A stretch of 64,000 nucleotides of DNA. Origin: Blastocatellia bacterium (GTDB lineage Bacteria; Acidobacteriota; Blastocatellia; Chloracidobacteriales; JADJPF01). The stretch is taken from positions 168,423 through 232,422 of the forward strand of contig JANWYG010000003.1 in the NCBI GenBank assembly GCA_025057015.1. Direction: 5' to 3'. Within the stretch, counting starts at the first letter, position 1. Each line of letters begins with the position of its first letter. Positions 43,996-54,805 of the stretch are shown piece by piece. The notes below the pieces were generated by a model. That model did not search any database and was not told where the DNA came from. It saw only the letters and a list, made by a program, of their open reading frames with translations. Made by a program: the position numbers and the translations under genes.

Positions 43996-45197
43996 CAGTA
44001 CTCTTTCACCACGGTAGTTCCAGAGAGTATATCGTGCAGTGCCTTACGTTCTTTAGTAAACAGAGCTAGCATGAAGCCGAGTGTAGGTAGTGATATAAAG
44101 TAGCCAAGGCTACGTAGGATTGCCTGTAGCAAAGAAGGTTTGCTTCTTGTAGACGAACAGACTACCTGTATACCGACGAAAATCATGCCAAAGGTTCTAC
44201 CTGATGCCCAAGTCATGACGATTAGTAAGAGCGCTATGACGGCGAGCGTGGCGCTGCTTAGCAGCCACAGTGTTTGTCGATCGCGAAGGTTAATACCAAG
44301 TTGATAGCTAACTATCCAGTAAGGAGCTACAAATAGCCCTAGAACGAGGATGTCCAGCAGGCTAGCTAGAAGTCGTTGGGATATGTCGGCAGGCTTTTTT
44401 GGTGAGTCCTCTATTTTGACTAGTTCTTCTAGGTAATCTGGAAAAGCGTCACTTTCTTTGATAATTCGCACGGGCCTTTCGCTTTCTGGTGCCGTTGTTG
44501 TATTTGTTTCGGTGGTAGGATTTTCTCTGGCAGTAGCGTCGACTGGAGAAGAGTTGGTAGGACTTGGCTGTTGAGCTACGCTTTCCGTGCTTTGTGGTGT
44601 AGTACTACGTGAGATAGGTAGCTTTTCTTCTAAGGTATTGGGCTGTATGGCAGGCTGTTGTACAGCTGCTAGTGGAATTACTATAGCGGGTTTATCTTCT
44701 TCAGGGAGAGGTTCAGCCAGGGCTTTTTTTGTTTGTGGCGTAGTATTGGCTTCTGGTTGGGTTTGTACTATCGGAGTAAGTTTTGGTGCTGTTGCTGTAT
44801 TTGTAAATTGTCCGCGAGCAGCTATCTCGGAAGCTTTACGTGCTCGTCGCAGGGCAGCTTCTATTATAGGATTTGGGTGTTCGATTGATTTTGAATTTGG
44901 TTGTTGGTTCTGGCGTTGGGCTGCTTCTATCTCGGCCTGCAGCCTATCTCTTGCCTCTTGTAGGTTCTTTCGTTCTCGCAGCTTGCGGACGCGCTCGCTG
45001 AGTTCAGCTCTCCAGTCACTTGTTGAAGTGGTTATTGTAGTTGCTCGCGCAGTTGAAGCTCGTTCGCTGAGGCTAAGCTTACGTTGCGGGAACTCTACTA
45101 GCCAAGGCCCTGAACCGTCTGTATTGAGGATACTGCCGCAATGATTGCAGACGTTAGTATACTCGGCTTGTTCTTTACCGCACTTGATACACTTCAT
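43995..45197 (-). CDS. Zinc-ribbon RDD-family membrane protein
   Basis: A 400-residue protein. It starts with a zinc ribbon (C3, C6, then C17 and C20; MKCIKCGKE, VCNHCGS), followed by a charged helix and a Pro/Thr/Gln-rich linker. An RDD domain with three to four transmembrane helices (about 268-398) follows: SQRLLASLLDILVLGLF, GRTFGMIFVGIQVV and KALHDILSGTTVV. RDD proteins are membrane proteins of largely unknown or transport-related function. Coupled to rqcH, but no functional tie is known. Confidence 0.85.
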   Translation of the reverse strand: MKCIKCGKEQAEYTNVCNHCGSILNTDGSGPWLVEFPQRKLSLSERASTARATTITTSTSDWRAELSERVRKLRERKNLQEARDRLQAEIEAAQRQNQQPNSKSIEHPNPIIEAALRRARKASEIAARGQFTNTATAPKLTPIVQTQPEANTTPQTKKALAEPLPEEDKPAIVIPLAAVQQPAIQPNTLEEKLPISRSTTPQSTESVAQQPSPTNSSPVDATARENPTTETNTTTAPESERPVRIIKESDAFPDYLEELVKIEDSPKKPADISQRLLASLLDILVLGLFVAPYWIVSYQLGINLRDRQTLWLLSSATLAVIALLLIVMTWASGRTFGMIFVGIQVVCSSTRSKPSLLQAILRSLGYFISLPTLGFMLALFTKERKALHDILSGTTVVKEY

Positions 45198-45362
45198 AAC
45201 TTACCTCGAATTGACTTTTGGGTCGTGGGCAGTTAGCAGCAATAACAATAACAAAGCTATAGTCATAGGTCAATCAGGTTAAACATAAAAAGTATAATCT
45301 TTTGAATGGTTAGAAGGTTCTTAGTTAAAGCAAAGCTGTATGTTTTCTATTTATAACCATGC

Positions 45363-45391
45363 TTGATCTTTTGGCTATGCGGTCATAAACT
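45363..45391 (+). promoter_or_regulatory. Candidate sigma-70-type promoter for acnA
   Basis: TTGATC (45363-45368) and TAAACT (45386-45391) are separated by 17 bp and end 36 bp before the acnA ATG. A second -10-like TATAAT lies at 45293-45298 without a good -35. Assignment is by consensus only. Confidence 0.35.
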
Positions 45392-45427
45392 CTCCGTTTC
45401 GAAGCAGTCAGATTGTTAGGGGGCAAT

Positions 45428-48145
45428 ATGCATAATTTGTTTAATACGCTTGAAGATTTTGTGCCTGTTGCGGGCAAGAGTGGAAAGTTTTACTCGCTCC
45501 CACGGCTAGAGAAAGAGGGCATAGGGGCTATTTCTAGGTTGCCGGTGAGCATACGGATAGTCTTGGAATCGGTTTTGCGTAACTATGATGGAGAGAGGAT
45601 CACTGAAAAGAACGTTCGTGAGCTAGCCAATTGGCAGCCTAATGCTGGCAGAACAGAAGAGATACCTTTTGTGGTAGCGCGGGTGATTCTTCAAGACTTT
45701 ACAGGTGTACCACTGCTTGTAGATCTTGCAGCGATGCGGTCTGCTGTAGCACGACTTGGTAAAAGTCCGAAGATCATAGAACCGCTTGTACCTGTGGATC
45801 TGGTCATAGACCACTCTGTGCAAGTAGACTATGCCGCCAGTCCTGAGGCTTTGCGGCGTAATATGCAGCTAGAGTTTGAGCGTAATCGCGAACGGTATGC
45901 TTTTCTTAAGTGGGGAATGCAGGCATTTGAGAAGTTTAGGGTAATACCCCCAGGGATAGGCATAATCCACCAGGTCAATCTGGAATATTTGGCAAGAGGT
46001 GTGCTTGAGCGCGACGGTCTATATTATCCAGATACTCTGGTAGGTACTGACTCCCACACGACTATGATCAACGGACTGGGGATAGTTGGTTGGGGTGTTG
46101 GTGGCATTGAGGCAGAGGCAGCAATGTTAGGCCAGCCCGTCTATTTCCTCACGCCTGACGTGGTTGGTTTTCACATGAAGGGAAGTTTACGTGAGGGAGT
46201 GACTGCTACTGATTTGGTTTTGCACTGCACTGAGGTGCTGCGCAAAGCGAAGGTGGTGGGTAAGTTTGTCGAGTTTTATGGTGAAGGAGCTGCTAGGCTG
46301 TCGCTACCGGATCGGGCTACTATAGCAAACATGGCGCCTGAGTATGGAGCTACTATGGGCTTTTTCCCGGTAGATGAGGAGACTTGCAAGTATCTTCTTG
46401 CAACTGGTAGAAGTGAAGAGCAGGTCGAGGCATTTAGGAACTATTTCAAGGCGCAAGGTTTGTTTGGAATACCTAGTGATGGGCAATGTGATTACTCTCA
46501 GGTAATAGAGCTCGAGCTGGCTGATGTGGTTCCTGCTGTAGCCGGACCGAAGCGTCCTCAGGATAGGATAGAACTTTCGCTACTCAAGAATCGGTTTGAC
46601 GAGCTCTTAAGCAAGCCTGTTACGGAAGGTGGATATGGAAAGGCTGAAGTTAGGGACTACAAGGTAGTGGTTAGCGGGTTTGACGTTTCTGGTATAGGGA
46701 CTGCCGTAAGTACTGCCGCTCAAATAGGTCATGGTAGCGTTCTTATAGCTGCTATCACTTCTTGTACGAATACGTCAAATCCTTCTGTGATGCTTGCGGC
46801 AGGGTTGCTAGCAAAAAAGGCAGTAGAAAAAGGTCTGAAATGTGCTCCTTGGGTAAAAACTTCACTTGCTCCTGGCTCGCGTGTAGTAAGTGACTATCTG
46901 CGCAAGTCGGGGCTGCAGCAGTACTTGGATGTCCTAGGTTTTCACGTTGTCGGTTATGGTTGCACTACTTGCATAGGGAACTCAGGTCCGCTTGACCAAA
47001 AGATAGAGGAAGCTGTAGTGAAAAATGACTTGGTTGCTGCAAGTGTGCTCAGTGGCAATAGAAACTTCGAGGCACGAGTTCATCCCAGCATTAAAGCCAA
47101 CTTTCTGATGAGTCCACCGCTTGTAGTGGCTTTTGCTCTAGCTGGTCGAGTGGATATAGATATAACTAGCGAGCCGTTAGGGAGGGATCTCGAGGGTAAT
47201 GACGTCTATTTGAAAGACTTATGGCCTAGTATGTCTGAGATTAACGATTGTGTGCAAAGTTCTATGGATCCAAGTACCTTCCGCAGGCTTTATGGAAATC
47301 TTACCGAGGATAATCCGCTTTGGGAGGAGGTACCTAGTTCTGTAGGTGAGCTTTATGCTTGGGATGCTTCTTCGACTTATATACAAGAGCCTCCGTTTTT
47401 TGTCGACTTTACTCTACGACCGAGCCCGGTAACTGATATACGTGGTGCTCGTGCATTGGCTATTTTTAGTGATTCGGTAACTACTGATCATATTTCGCCC
47501 GCAGGAGCTATCAAGAAGACTTCGCCCGCAGGAATTTACTTGCAGGAGCAAGGTGTTAGACCTGAGGACTTCAACACTTATGGCTCTCGTCGAGGTAATG
47601 ATCGTGTCATGACACGGGGCACTTTTGCTAATGTACGAATAAAGAACTTGATGTGTCCTGGCACGGAAGGTGGTGTGACGAAGTACTGGCCTGAGGGTGA
47701 GTTAACGAGCATATATGAGGCAGCTATGAGGTATGCGCAAGTGAATACACCGCTTGTAGTGTTTGCAGGCCATGAGTATGGTACTGGCAGTTCACGGGAT
47801 TGGGCAGCTAAGGGTACGCGTCTACTTGGCGTGAGAGCTGTCATAGCGCAGAGTTTTGAGCGCATTCACCGTAGCAATCTTGTCGGTATGGGAGTACTCC
47901 CACTTCAGTTTAAAGAAGGCGTAAATGCTCAGACATTGGGTTTAGATGGCAGTGAAACATATGACATACTCGGCCTCGAGGATTGTGTACCTCAATCAGA
48001 GGTTAAGTTAGTGATACATAAGGCTACAGGGCAGACCAGGGAAGTTGAGCTTGTGCTTAGAATAGATACTCCTATTGAGCTAGAGTACTACCAGCATGGT
48101 GGAATATTACCATATGTTTTGCGACAGCTCTTGGCTCGAGCTTAA
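45428..48145 (+). CDS. acnA: Aconitate hydratase A
   Basis: Isomerises citrate and isocitrate in the TCA cycle through a 4Fe-4S cluster. Cluster ligands are C446 (SCTNTSNPS) and C512/C515 ([12 protein letters not shown]). [14 protein letters not shown] and the swivel-domain motif [15 protein letters not shown] are diagnostic. With ATG 45428 (GGGGGC upstream) the protein has 905 residues, the normal AcnA/IRP length. An in-frame TTG five codons earlier is less likely. A terminator follows at 48153. Confidence 0.97.
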   Translation: MHNLFNTLEDFVPVAGKSGKFYSLPRLEKEGIGAISRLPVSIRIVLESVLRNYDGERITEKNVRELANWQPNAGRTEEIPFVVARVILQDFTGVPLLVDLAAMRSAVARLGKSPKIIEPLVPVDLVIDHSVQVDYAASPEALRRNMQLEFERNRERYAFLKWGMQAFEKFRVIPPGIGIIHQVNLEYLARGVLERDGLYYPDTLVGTDSHTTMINGLGIVGWGVGGIEAEAAMLGQPVYFLTPDVVGFHMKGSLREGVTATDLVLHCTEVLRKAKVVGKFVEFYGEGAARLSLPDRATIANMAPEYGATMGFFPVDEETCKYLLATGRSEEQVEAFRNYFKAQGLFGIPSDGQCDYSQVIELELADVVPAVAGPKRPQDRIELSLLKNRFDELLSKPVTEGGYGKAEVRDYKVVVSGFDVSGIGTAVSTAAQIGHGSVLIAAITSCTNTSNPSVMLAAGLLAKKAVEKGLKCAPWVKTSLAPGSRVVSDYLRKSGLQQYLDVLGFHVVGYGCTTCIGNSGPLDQKIEEAVVKNDLVAASVLSGNRNFEARVHPSIKANFLMSPPLVVAFALAGRVDIDITSEPLGRDLEGNDVYLKDLWPSMSEINDCVQSSMDPSTFRRLYGNLTEDNPLWEEVPSSVGELYAWDASSTYIQEPPFFVDFTLRPSPVTDIRGARALAIFSDSVTTDHISPAGAIKKTSPAGIYLQEQGVRPEDFNTYGSRRGNDRVMTRGTFANVRIKNLMCPGTEGGVTKYWPEGELTSIYEAAMRYAQVNTPLVVFAGHEYGTGSSRDWAAKGTRLLGVRAVIAQSFERIHRSNLVGMGVLPLQFKEGVNAQTLGLDGSETYDILGLEDCVPQSEVKLVIHKATGQTREVELVLRIDTPIELEYYQHGGILPYVLRQLLARA

Positions 48146-48152
48146 GGAGTTT

Positions 48153-48176
48153 GATCGGGGATCTACCCCGATCTTT
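48153..48176 (+). terminator. Intrinsic terminator after acnA
   Basis: GATCGGGG (48153-48160) pairs with CCCCGATC (48166-48173) across a 5-nt loop and is followed by a short T-rich tail. It ends 1 bp before the stop codon of the convergent gene. Confidence 0.75.
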
Positions 48177-48740
48177 CTAGGCTGAGCTTTGGTCATCTCT
48201 GTTTGGTAGTAGTCGGCGAGCAATTAGTTCGCGTCTTGCCTCTTGCGGATCTGCAGTGGGTAGCAGTACATCAAGTATGTGATGGATCAGCGACGATAGA
48301 CCTAGCAGAACTACTCGGTCAATATCTAGGACGAGTTCGTTAGGCGTAGAGGGATTTTTGCGCTGATATACCTGCAAGCCGTAGGTTGAGATGGCTTGTC
48401 CGTCAAGTCTTACTTGGCGCAGGCTCCAGCTAGCTTTTTTAACTTTCAGAGTAAGCTTATTGTCATGTTTGAAGTTACCGCTGTCTTCTAGCATTCGCTT
48501 GAAAATGGCTGCATTTGTAACTTCAGCACCTACTTGGTTGGGAGCTGCCCATAGGATCTTTTTCACTTGATGCCACAGGTTGCCGGCCACCCGTTCACTT
48601 TTAAGTAGATAGCAAACATTGAGCAGCGTGATGCGTGCACCAATTGGATAGTCTTCATAGATGGACTCAGCGTTTATGCCAAGTACTGGTTCGAGAAAGC
48701 TGCGATCCTGTTCTTGAAGATCCATCCATTTTATAGTCAT
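48177..48740 (-). CDS. Hypothetical protein
   Basis: A 187-residue soluble protein of unrecognised family. The composition is ordinary for the genome, with beta-strand-like segments in the middle (KLTLKVKKASWSLRQVRLDG, AISTYGLQVY), a helix VVLLGLSSLIHHILDVLL near the C-terminus and a basic end (EARRELIARRLLPNR). No catalytic motif, signal peptide or zinc site is visible. It is a single gene, convergent with acnA and divergent from the copper monooxygenase-like gene. Confidence 0.7.
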   Translation of the reverse strand: MTIKWMDLQEQDRSFLEPVLGINAESIYEDYPIGARITLLNVCYLLKSERVAGNLWHQVKKILWAAPNQVGAEVTNAAIFKRMLEDSGNFKHDNKLTLKVKKASWSLRQVRLDGQAISTYGLQVYQRKNPSTPNELVLDIDRVVLLGLSSLIHHILDVLLPTADPQEARRELIARRLLPNRDDQSSA

Positions 48741-48812
48741 GAGGTTGCTAACCTTTAGACAACTGTGTGTTAAACTTATGATATCACGCAGGGTAAGATA
48801 AGGGGAGAAGTT

Positions 48813-50285
48813 ATGAGGAAGGCGTTTTTAGTAGCTTTTTTTGGAGGCCTTGCATTAGGGTTCTGGCCGTCGGTTGGGGGAGCTAACAAGAAAGTTCCCA
48901 CGTTTAGTAAAGAGGTAGTGCGCATATTTCAGCAGAATTGTCAAGCTTGTCATCATCCTGGCTACATAGCGCCATTTTCGCTGATGACGTACGAGGAAGC
49001 CAAGCCTTATGCGCGAGCGATAAAAGAGGCTGTGCTAGATGGCCGGATGCCGCCATGGAAAGCGGCACAAGGATGCGGCGACTTCTATGATGCTAGGATA
49101 CTGAGCGCTGCTGACAAGCAGACGATAGTTGATTGGGTAGATGCTGGAGCGCCGGAGGGTGATCCGAGGGATTTGCCTGAACCGATTGAGTTTCCTGGCG
49201 GTTGGATGTTAGGCGAGCCACAGGTGGAGTTGAAGTCTCCGGAAGCTTTCCGCGTGCCGCCGACTGGTAATGACATATATCGCTGCTTCAGAGTAAGTGA
49301 ACCTTTTACTGAAGACAGATACGTTACAGCAGCCGAGATCTTGCCGGATAAGGCAGCAGTCACTCATCATGTGCTTCTATTTATCGACTCGCGGGGTGAT
49401 TCTGTAGCTTTGGACGAGCGTGACGAAGGGCCGGGATATAACTGTTTTGGAGGACCGGGCTTTGTTCCTAATGGTGGGCTGGGTGGCTGGGCACCAGGCA
49501 ATTTTCCTCGGTTTGCGCCTGAGGGAATAGCTACTAAAGTACCTAAAGGGGCGCGAGTGGTTATGCAAGTACACTATCATCCGAACGGTACAGAACAGCT
49601 AGATCAGACGCGGGTTGGTTTGCATTTTTCTGATAAGCCGGTAAACAGCAACTTGAGCTATCTGCCGATTTTTAACTTTACTTTTCAACTGCAACCGGGT
49701 AACAAGAATCAGAAAGTAACTGCATCGTTGATACTGCCGTTCGACATAAAGGTGATAGGAGTTACGCCGCATATGCATCTGCTGGGTAAGCAGATGAAGA
49801 TCGAGGCGAGGTTGCCCAATGGAAAGCGTCAGTGTTTGGTCAACGTGCCGAAGTGGGATTTCAGATGGCAGGGTACTTATGTTTACAAAGAGCCTGTAAA
49901 GTTGCCCATGGGGACGCTGATTAAGTTGACGGCATTTTATGACAACTCTGCTGAAAATCCCAATCAACCAAATCATCCTCCCAAGGTGGTGCGCTGGGGT
50001 GAGCAGACGACAGACGAGATGTGTTTGGCGTTTCTGAGCTACGTACGCGATGATCGCTCGTTAACTGCGTCGCAGCAAGAAGAGGAGCGACGACTGCTGT
50101 CGCCGGTAATTAAGATGGGTGGAGTAAACCTAGTAGATCAGGTGAGATTAAAGCTTCAATCGGCGCTTTATAGCACGTCGCCAGTAGAAATGTACAACTT
50201 TTCTTCAGGTTTTAGCCGTGCTGAACTACTCAAGATGCCGTGGAAGGAGCTTTTTGGTGAATCGCCAAAACCTAGTTGCCATTAG
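48813..50285 (+). CDS. Secreted cytochrome c / copper type II monooxygenase-like protein
   Basis: A 490-residue exported protein (signal peptide about 1-23). A cytochrome c site CQACH (C43, C46, H47) is followed by a PHM/DBH-like two-domain copper fold: HH in AVTHHVLLF for one copper site, and HYHP, HMHLLG and the Met of TTDEMC as the second-site ligands. These are the ligands known from ascorbate-dependent copper monooxygenases. The fusion suggests haem-to-copper electron transfer in hydroxylation of an unknown extracytoplasmic substrate. The stop overlaps the convergent patatin gene. Confidence 0.87.
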   Translation: MRKAFLVAFFGGLALGFWPSVGGANKKVPTFSKEVVRIFQQNCQACHHPGYIAPFSLMTYEEAKPYARAIKEAVLDGRMPPWKAAQGCGDFYDARILSAADKQTIVDWVDAGAPEGDPRDLPEPIEFPGGWMLGEPQVELKSPEAFRVPPTGNDIYRCFRVSEPFTEDRYVTAAEILPDKAAVTHHVLLFIDSRGDSVALDERDEGPGYNCFGGPGFVPNGGLGGWAPGNFPRFAPEGIATKVPKGARVVMQVHYHPNGTEQLDQTRVGLHFSDKPVNSNLSYLPIFNFTFQLQPGNKNQKVTASLILPFDIKVIGVTPHMHLLGKQMKIEARLPNGKRQCLVNVPKWDFRWQGTYVYKEPVKLPMGTLIKLTAFYDNSAENPNQPNHPPKVVRWGEQTTDEMCLAFLSYVRDDRSLTASQQEEERRLLSPVIKMGGVNLVDQVRLKLQSALYSTSPVEMYNFSSGFSRAELLKMPWKELFGESPKPSCH

Positions 50286-51709
50286 GCACGTTTGCGCTTG
50301 CTGCTAGGCTGTGTATCTACTGAATCTACTACTTCAAGATAGTCGTCTGTAGAGTCTATTCTGTAGTACGAGCGGCAAGTCTTAAGCAGCATAGCTATTT
50401 CCTCCTTTGGAGCTATTGATATACCAGCATTGAGGAAAATGCGCTGTAGTCGCTCGTAGTCGTTTAGAAATGAGCGATAGACGGCTGTTTCGCCTTCGTA
50501 GTTAAGGTGGGCGACTTGTTGTCGTGAGATATCTTGCAGTGGATGAGTGCGTGCAGTAACGCTTCTGCGGCTAGGACGGAAGATTTGTATGTAGATATTG
50601 TTTTCTTCTTCGTGTCTGTAGGAACGCAGAGCTGTTTGAAACTTTTCGAGGTAGGTCATTTTCAGTGAGAAGGATAGCAGATCGAGTACAGAAAGCTTGG
50701 CATAGTCACTGCCAGCTGGGAAGACCGGAGGGACGAATGGGAAGAAGGTAAGAATTATTGCCGGAGTCTTATGATCTGCTCGAACATAGTTGATCCTATC
50801 TATTAGGTTCTGTAGGTGCAAGCTTTTAATCACTCCACCGTCGACGTAGTACTTATCTGTTTGTGGTAGGTAGACTGGCTTAAAGAAGACGGGTATTGCG
50901 CAGGAGATTTCTACGCATTTCGAAATAGGGGCATCGACCAGCTCATAGGTTAAGTGTTCGCCATGTGTGCCAAATACTCGAACTTGTGAAGTGTTGAGTT
51001 CAGCAGCATATATGAAAAGTTCTTTTTGAATGCTGCTAAAGCTGTCGGTATGGTTTGTATAGCCGCAGATGATATCTCGTATATACTCGCCTATGCCTTG
51101 TGAGGAATACAGTCCACCTGGGATAGTGTCCAACAGGTTGTGTATGAAGTTATTGACGCTAGCCTGTTCCAGAGCACCTAGGCGAACTATTTGTCCTAGT
51201 AATTTCCAATCTGGCAGCGAAAAGAGGTCGTCTCTGTGAGATTTGCGCAGTCCGAATGGCCAAATGAATGGTAAGTCGAGGCTAGCAAGGCCACCTATTA
51301 CAGCGCGTACGGTGCGTAGCAAGCTGCGCACTAAGTTTTCTCCCAGCGAGAAGTACACTTGCGGTTGGGTTCCAAGTACTGATCGATTGAGGGTAGGAAA
51401 GGCTGTAGAGCGTTCTAGCATAACGTCGCGTATGGTGTGAGGGGAAAAGCCTACTGCCATTAGCGAGGAGACTATAGAGCCTGCTGAAACGCCTTGATAA
51501 CCGCTGATTAGCTCGTTGAGCATTGCCTTATGACCTTTTTGTCCTTTGGGGTTAAGGACGCGTTCCAGGGCACACAGGCCGCCTATTTCAAACCCTAGTG
51601 CTCCTACGCCGCCGCCGGCTAGTGCGAGGTATATTAGGCCCGCCTTTTTACGGGCTGTTTTAGGTGCTGTGGTTTGATTATTCCATGCAAGTGAGATTTT
51701 TTTAGCCAT
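50282..51709 (-). CDS. Patatin-like phospholipase
   Basis: A 475-residue lipid acyl hydrolase with a Ser-Asp dyad. The oxyanion loop is AGGGVGALGF (31-40), the nucleophile S75 is in GVSAGS, and the DGG motif is YYVDGGVIKS. The large insert between them (about 95-200) and a roughly 120-residue C-terminal extension (with YIQIFRPSRRSV) are beyond the core. No signal peptide, so a cytoplasmic or peripheral phospholipase is likely. It is monocistronic. Confidence 0.9.
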   Translation of the reverse strand: MAKKISLAWNNQTTAPKTARKKAGLIYLALAGGGVGALGFEIGGLCALERVLNPKGQKGHKAMLNELISGYQGVSAGSIVSSLMAVGFSPHTIRDVMLERSTAFPTLNRSVLGTQPQVYFSLGENLVRSLLRTVRAVIGGLASLDLPFIWPFGLRKSHRDDLFSLPDWKLLGQIVRLGALEQASVNNFIHNLLDTIPGGLYSSQGIGEYIRDIICGYTNHTDSFSSIQKELFIYAAELNTSQVRVFGTHGEHLTYELVDAPISKCVEISCAIPVFFKPVYLPQTDKYYVDGGVIKSLHLQNLIDRINYVRADHKTPAIILTFFPFVPPVFPAGSDYAKLSVLDLLSFSLKMTYLEKFQTALRSYRHEEENNIYIQIFRPSRRSVTARTHPLQDISRQQVAHLNYEGETAVYRSFLNDYERLQRIFLNAGISIAPKEEIAMLLKTCRSYYRIDSTDDYLEVVDSVDTQPSSKRKRA

Positions 51710-51863
51710 AGTGTGTTTGAAGACAAGCTACAAGTATATAACATAAAGATTCTAACTTGGTAGAACGAAGCTTGTGTTTGCTTAGGATTTGTAAGCCGAG
51801 TGTGTTTACACCTTAGGGCAGCATGTATGAAAATAGCAGCTTAAGGTAGGCAACGGGCGGATT

Positions 51864-54680
51864 ATGGCGAAGATCTCGCGCTATTCTATAGTAGAGAGAA
51901 TCGGCGTAGGCGGTATGAGCGATGTCTACAAGGCGTATGACGAGGTCTTAGGCCGCAACGTTGTTCTCAAAGTACTCAAGAAAGAGGCTGTTTCTGACGA
52001 CACGCGTAGGCAGCGGTTTTTACAAGAAGCTCGAGCTGCTTCTGCTTTAAATCATCCGAATATTCTGACGGTTTATGAGATCGGTAACGATGGAGACGTC
52101 TATTTTATAGCTACAGAGTTTGTAGAAGGAGAAACTTTACGTCAGAAATTGCAAGCGGGGAAGTTGGAAATAGGAGTAGCGGTAAGAATAGCGCTTCAAT
52201 TAGCTGAGGCATTGTCCGTAGCTCATCGCGCAGGGATAGCACATCGTGACATAAAACCGGAAAACATAATGATTCGAAACGATGGGTATGTCAAGGTTTT
52301 GGACTTTGGACTAGCGAAACTATTTGATGCTGATTCAGCTGCAGGTAGTCTAACTGTGGTCAGGCCTCGTTCTGGTTTTAGAACCAACAACCGCATACCT
52401 TTGGGTACTATCAGGTACATGTCGCCGGAGCAGATACAGTGTTTGCCAGTAGATCATCGGTGCGACTTTTTTGCTTTTGGCATAGTGCTTTATGAGATGT
52501 TTACTGGAAAGCATCCGTTTTCCGGAATGCGGGCTGTGGATATAGCCTATGAGATAGTGGGTATAGACCCACCGCTTGAGGTATTTTCAGGGGCGTTGAA
52601 TCCGGTCTATCCGATAGTGGCTAAATGTCTTGAAAAAAATCCTGCAGCTCGCTATCAGGATGCCGAGATGTTACTCAAGGACTTAAGGCAGCTAGCTGCG
52701 ATGCTTGAAGATGTAGAACAGCTTGATCGCCAGGATGCAGGTAGTGGTCGCCGTCGATTAGCTAAGCCAAACATCTTGGCAGTAAGTTTTGAAAATCTCA
52801 ATTGTGATTTGGAATATGATTGGTTACGGCTTATGCTGGCCGAGCTATTGCTAGTTAGGCTGGCTTCGAACGCGAGGCTGCAGGTTGTAGCTAGTGACTA
52901 TGTAGCCGATGTTTTGGAGCAGCTTAGGAAGCGTGGTGAGCCCGTTGACCGGCCTTTAGTTTTTGAAGTAGCCAGAAAGTGTAAGGCTGATTTTTGCCTT
53001 ACTGGTTCGTTTTTGGTTCTTCAGAAGTTATTTCTGTTCAACGTACATTTAAACGAAGTTGGTACGGGTCGCTCTATCTGTTCGCTATCTATCAAGCGGT
53101 CTTCGCCGAGGGAGCTTTTTTCGGCCGTCGATGAGATAGCCGAGCGTGTAGAGCGTGAGCTAAAGGTAGCTTTAGAGGCTACTTTAGATGTTGCTAGTCT
53201 GGTAACAGATTCAGTAGATGCGTTAAAAGCGTTCGAATCCGGTTTGCGGCTTTATCGGGCGAAATCCTTCGAGGCGGCAGCCGAAAGTTTCACGAAGGCT
53301 TTGCAGTATGATGGAGGTTTTGCTCTAAGCTATTTTTATCTTGCTCGTATTGAGCGAATTCTTGGTAAGAGAGCTGGTGCGATAAATGGTGCGCTTGAGC
53401 GTTTAGGTCAGCTTAACGAGCGTGAGCGGTTGTTGGTATTACTGGACAGTGCGATAGCAGAAGCGGACTATCTGCTTGAGTTCAGGCTTGCTGAGGAGAT
53501 AGTGAAGCAGTACCCCTGCGAGAAGTTGGGGTATTTGTCGCTGGCAGCGGCGTTTCGTCGCCGGGGTGAGGTCGAGCGTGCCTATCTGCTTGTGCAGAAA
53601 GCTTTAGCACTCGATCCGGGGTTATTATTATCGCTCAACAAGTATGAAGCTGTAGGTGTTTTAGAGTATTACTTTAATACTGGTCGCTATGAAACGGCGC
53701 TCGAGCTTGCGAAGCAGGCCTGTGGAACTGATAGCTTGAGGATGCTACAGGTAGCTAGCATAGCTGCGTACAATGCTAGGGACATGGAGCTAGCTCGCAG
53801 GTATCTCGATCGTGCTTGTGAAATCGGGACTTCGGTATTTAATCAGATTTTGCGGGCTCGGCTTGCTCTGGCTGCTGATGAGTATGTTGCTGCCACGGAG
53901 ATACTAAAGCAGCTGTTAGCAAGTGAGCTTGAACCTGCTGAGCATAGGATTTGTGTTTTAGACCTTGCTGATGGCTATCGTGAGCAGGGCAAATTAAGCG
54001 CCTGGTTGGAGACTTTGAACGCTGAGCATGATTTATTCAGTGATAGCGGCATATTCTGTCCGCATTTTTGGAGGGGGATGTATTTTGAACAGCTAGGTCA
54101 GTTAGGAGATGCGTTAAGGGAGTATGAAGCTGCAGTAAGGACAGTTGAAGCTGACGCTGAAGCGTCTCTTTGGGCAATAGTGCATTTTGCTCGTATGCTT
54201 GCGGTATTTGGGCGTTGGGAAGAAGCGATAAAGCTAGCTTCTCGCTTAGACTTGTTTGAGCAGGGTCAATATGGGTTTAAAGCTGAGCACTTGCTGATGT
54301 ACGTGCGAGGTTGTATAGAATTTCATAAAGGAAACCATCAGCAAGCTTTGAAATTACTTGATCGCTCTATTTGGTCGGTGCAAGAGTGTAGTCTACAGGT
54401 ACGGACAGTGGTACAGGTACTTAGACAGATGAGGAAGTTTGATGAAGCGCTAGCTTTGCTTGCCCGTATCGAACCTTATGGGATGATAAGCGAAGTTGGT
54501 AGATTTATTACCCGTAGTCAGGTTTGTTTGGAGACGGCAAAGACATATGAAGCATTGGGTGACAAGGTACAAGCGCTGGAATGCTACAGGCGGTGTATAA
54601 AGCTTTGGGCTGCTGCTGATGATGACTTTCTCGGCAAGTCTGAAGCTGAAGCGGGATTGGCACTACTTACTAGGAATTGA
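51864..54680 (+). CDS. Ser/Thr protein kinase with TolB-like and TPR domains
   Basis: A 938-residue cytosolic kinase. The kinase domain (about 6-290) shows GVGGMSDVYKAYD, VVLKVLKK, HRDIKPENIMI (H127) and DFGLAKL. A middle region (about 310-445: ILAVSFENLNCDLEYDWLRL, KADFCLTGSFL) resembles the TolB/FlgO-like domain often found between kinase and TPRs. About ten TPR units fill the rest. It has no transmembrane helix. It is first of a run of plus-strand genes reaching the TonB receptor. Confidence 0.92.
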   Translation: MAKISRYSIVERIGVGGMSDVYKAYDEVLGRNVVLKVLKKEAVSDDTRRQRFLQEARAASALNHPNILTVYEIGNDGDVYFIATEFVEGETLRQKLQAGKLEIGVAVRIALQLAEALSVAHRAGIAHRDIKPENIMIRNDGYVKVLDFGLAKLFDADSAAGSLTVVRPRSGFRTNNRIPLGTIRYMSPEQIQCLPVDHRCDFFAFGIVLYEMFTGKHPFSGMRAVDIAYEIVGIDPPLEVFSGALNPVYPIVAKCLEKNPAARYQDAEMLLKDLRQLAAMLEDVEQLDRQDAGSGRRRLAKPNILAVSFENLNCDLEYDWLRLMLAELLLVRLASNARLQVVASDYVADVLEQLRKRGEPVDRPLVFEVARKCKADFCLTGSFLVLQKLFLFNVHLNEVGTGRSICSLSIKRSSPRELFSAVDEIAERVERELKVALEATLDVASLVTDSVDALKAFESGLRLYRAKSFEAAAESFTKALQYDGGFALSYFYLARIERILGKRAGAINGALERLGQLNERERLLVLLDSAIAEADYLLEFRLAEEIVKQYPCEKLGYLSLAAAFRRRGEVERAYLLVQKALALDPGLLLSLNKYEAVGVLEYYFNTGRYETALELAKQACGTDSLRMLQVASIAAYNARDMELARRYLDRACEIGTSVFNQILRARLALAADEYVAATEILKQLLASELEPAEHRICVLDLADGYREQGKLSAWLETLNAEHDLFSDSGIFCPHFWRGMYFEQLGQLGDALREYEAAVRTVEADAEASLWAIVHFARMLAVFGRWEEAIKLASRLDLFEQGQYGFKAEHLLMYVRGCIEFHKGNHQQALKLLDRSIWSVQECSLQVRTVVQVLRQMRKFDEALALLARIEPYGMISEVGRFITRSQVCLETAKTYEALGDKVQALECYRRCIKLWAAADDDFLGKSEAEAGLALLTRN

Positions 54681-54805
54681 ATTTGCATATAGTCTTCACA
54701 TGTTCTGGATTTTGTCATATCATGCCAATCTAGCTTAAGCACATAGGGCTAGAGATATAGTAGAAAAAGGAGGAAGCTGTCATAGCAGACGAAGAGGTAC
54801 AGCAT

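Noticed and set aside
44587..45144. A 185-codon open frame opposite the RDD protein gene
   Set aside because: Ser/Ala/Arg-rich shadow of the linker-rich zinc-ribbon protein; no start signal.
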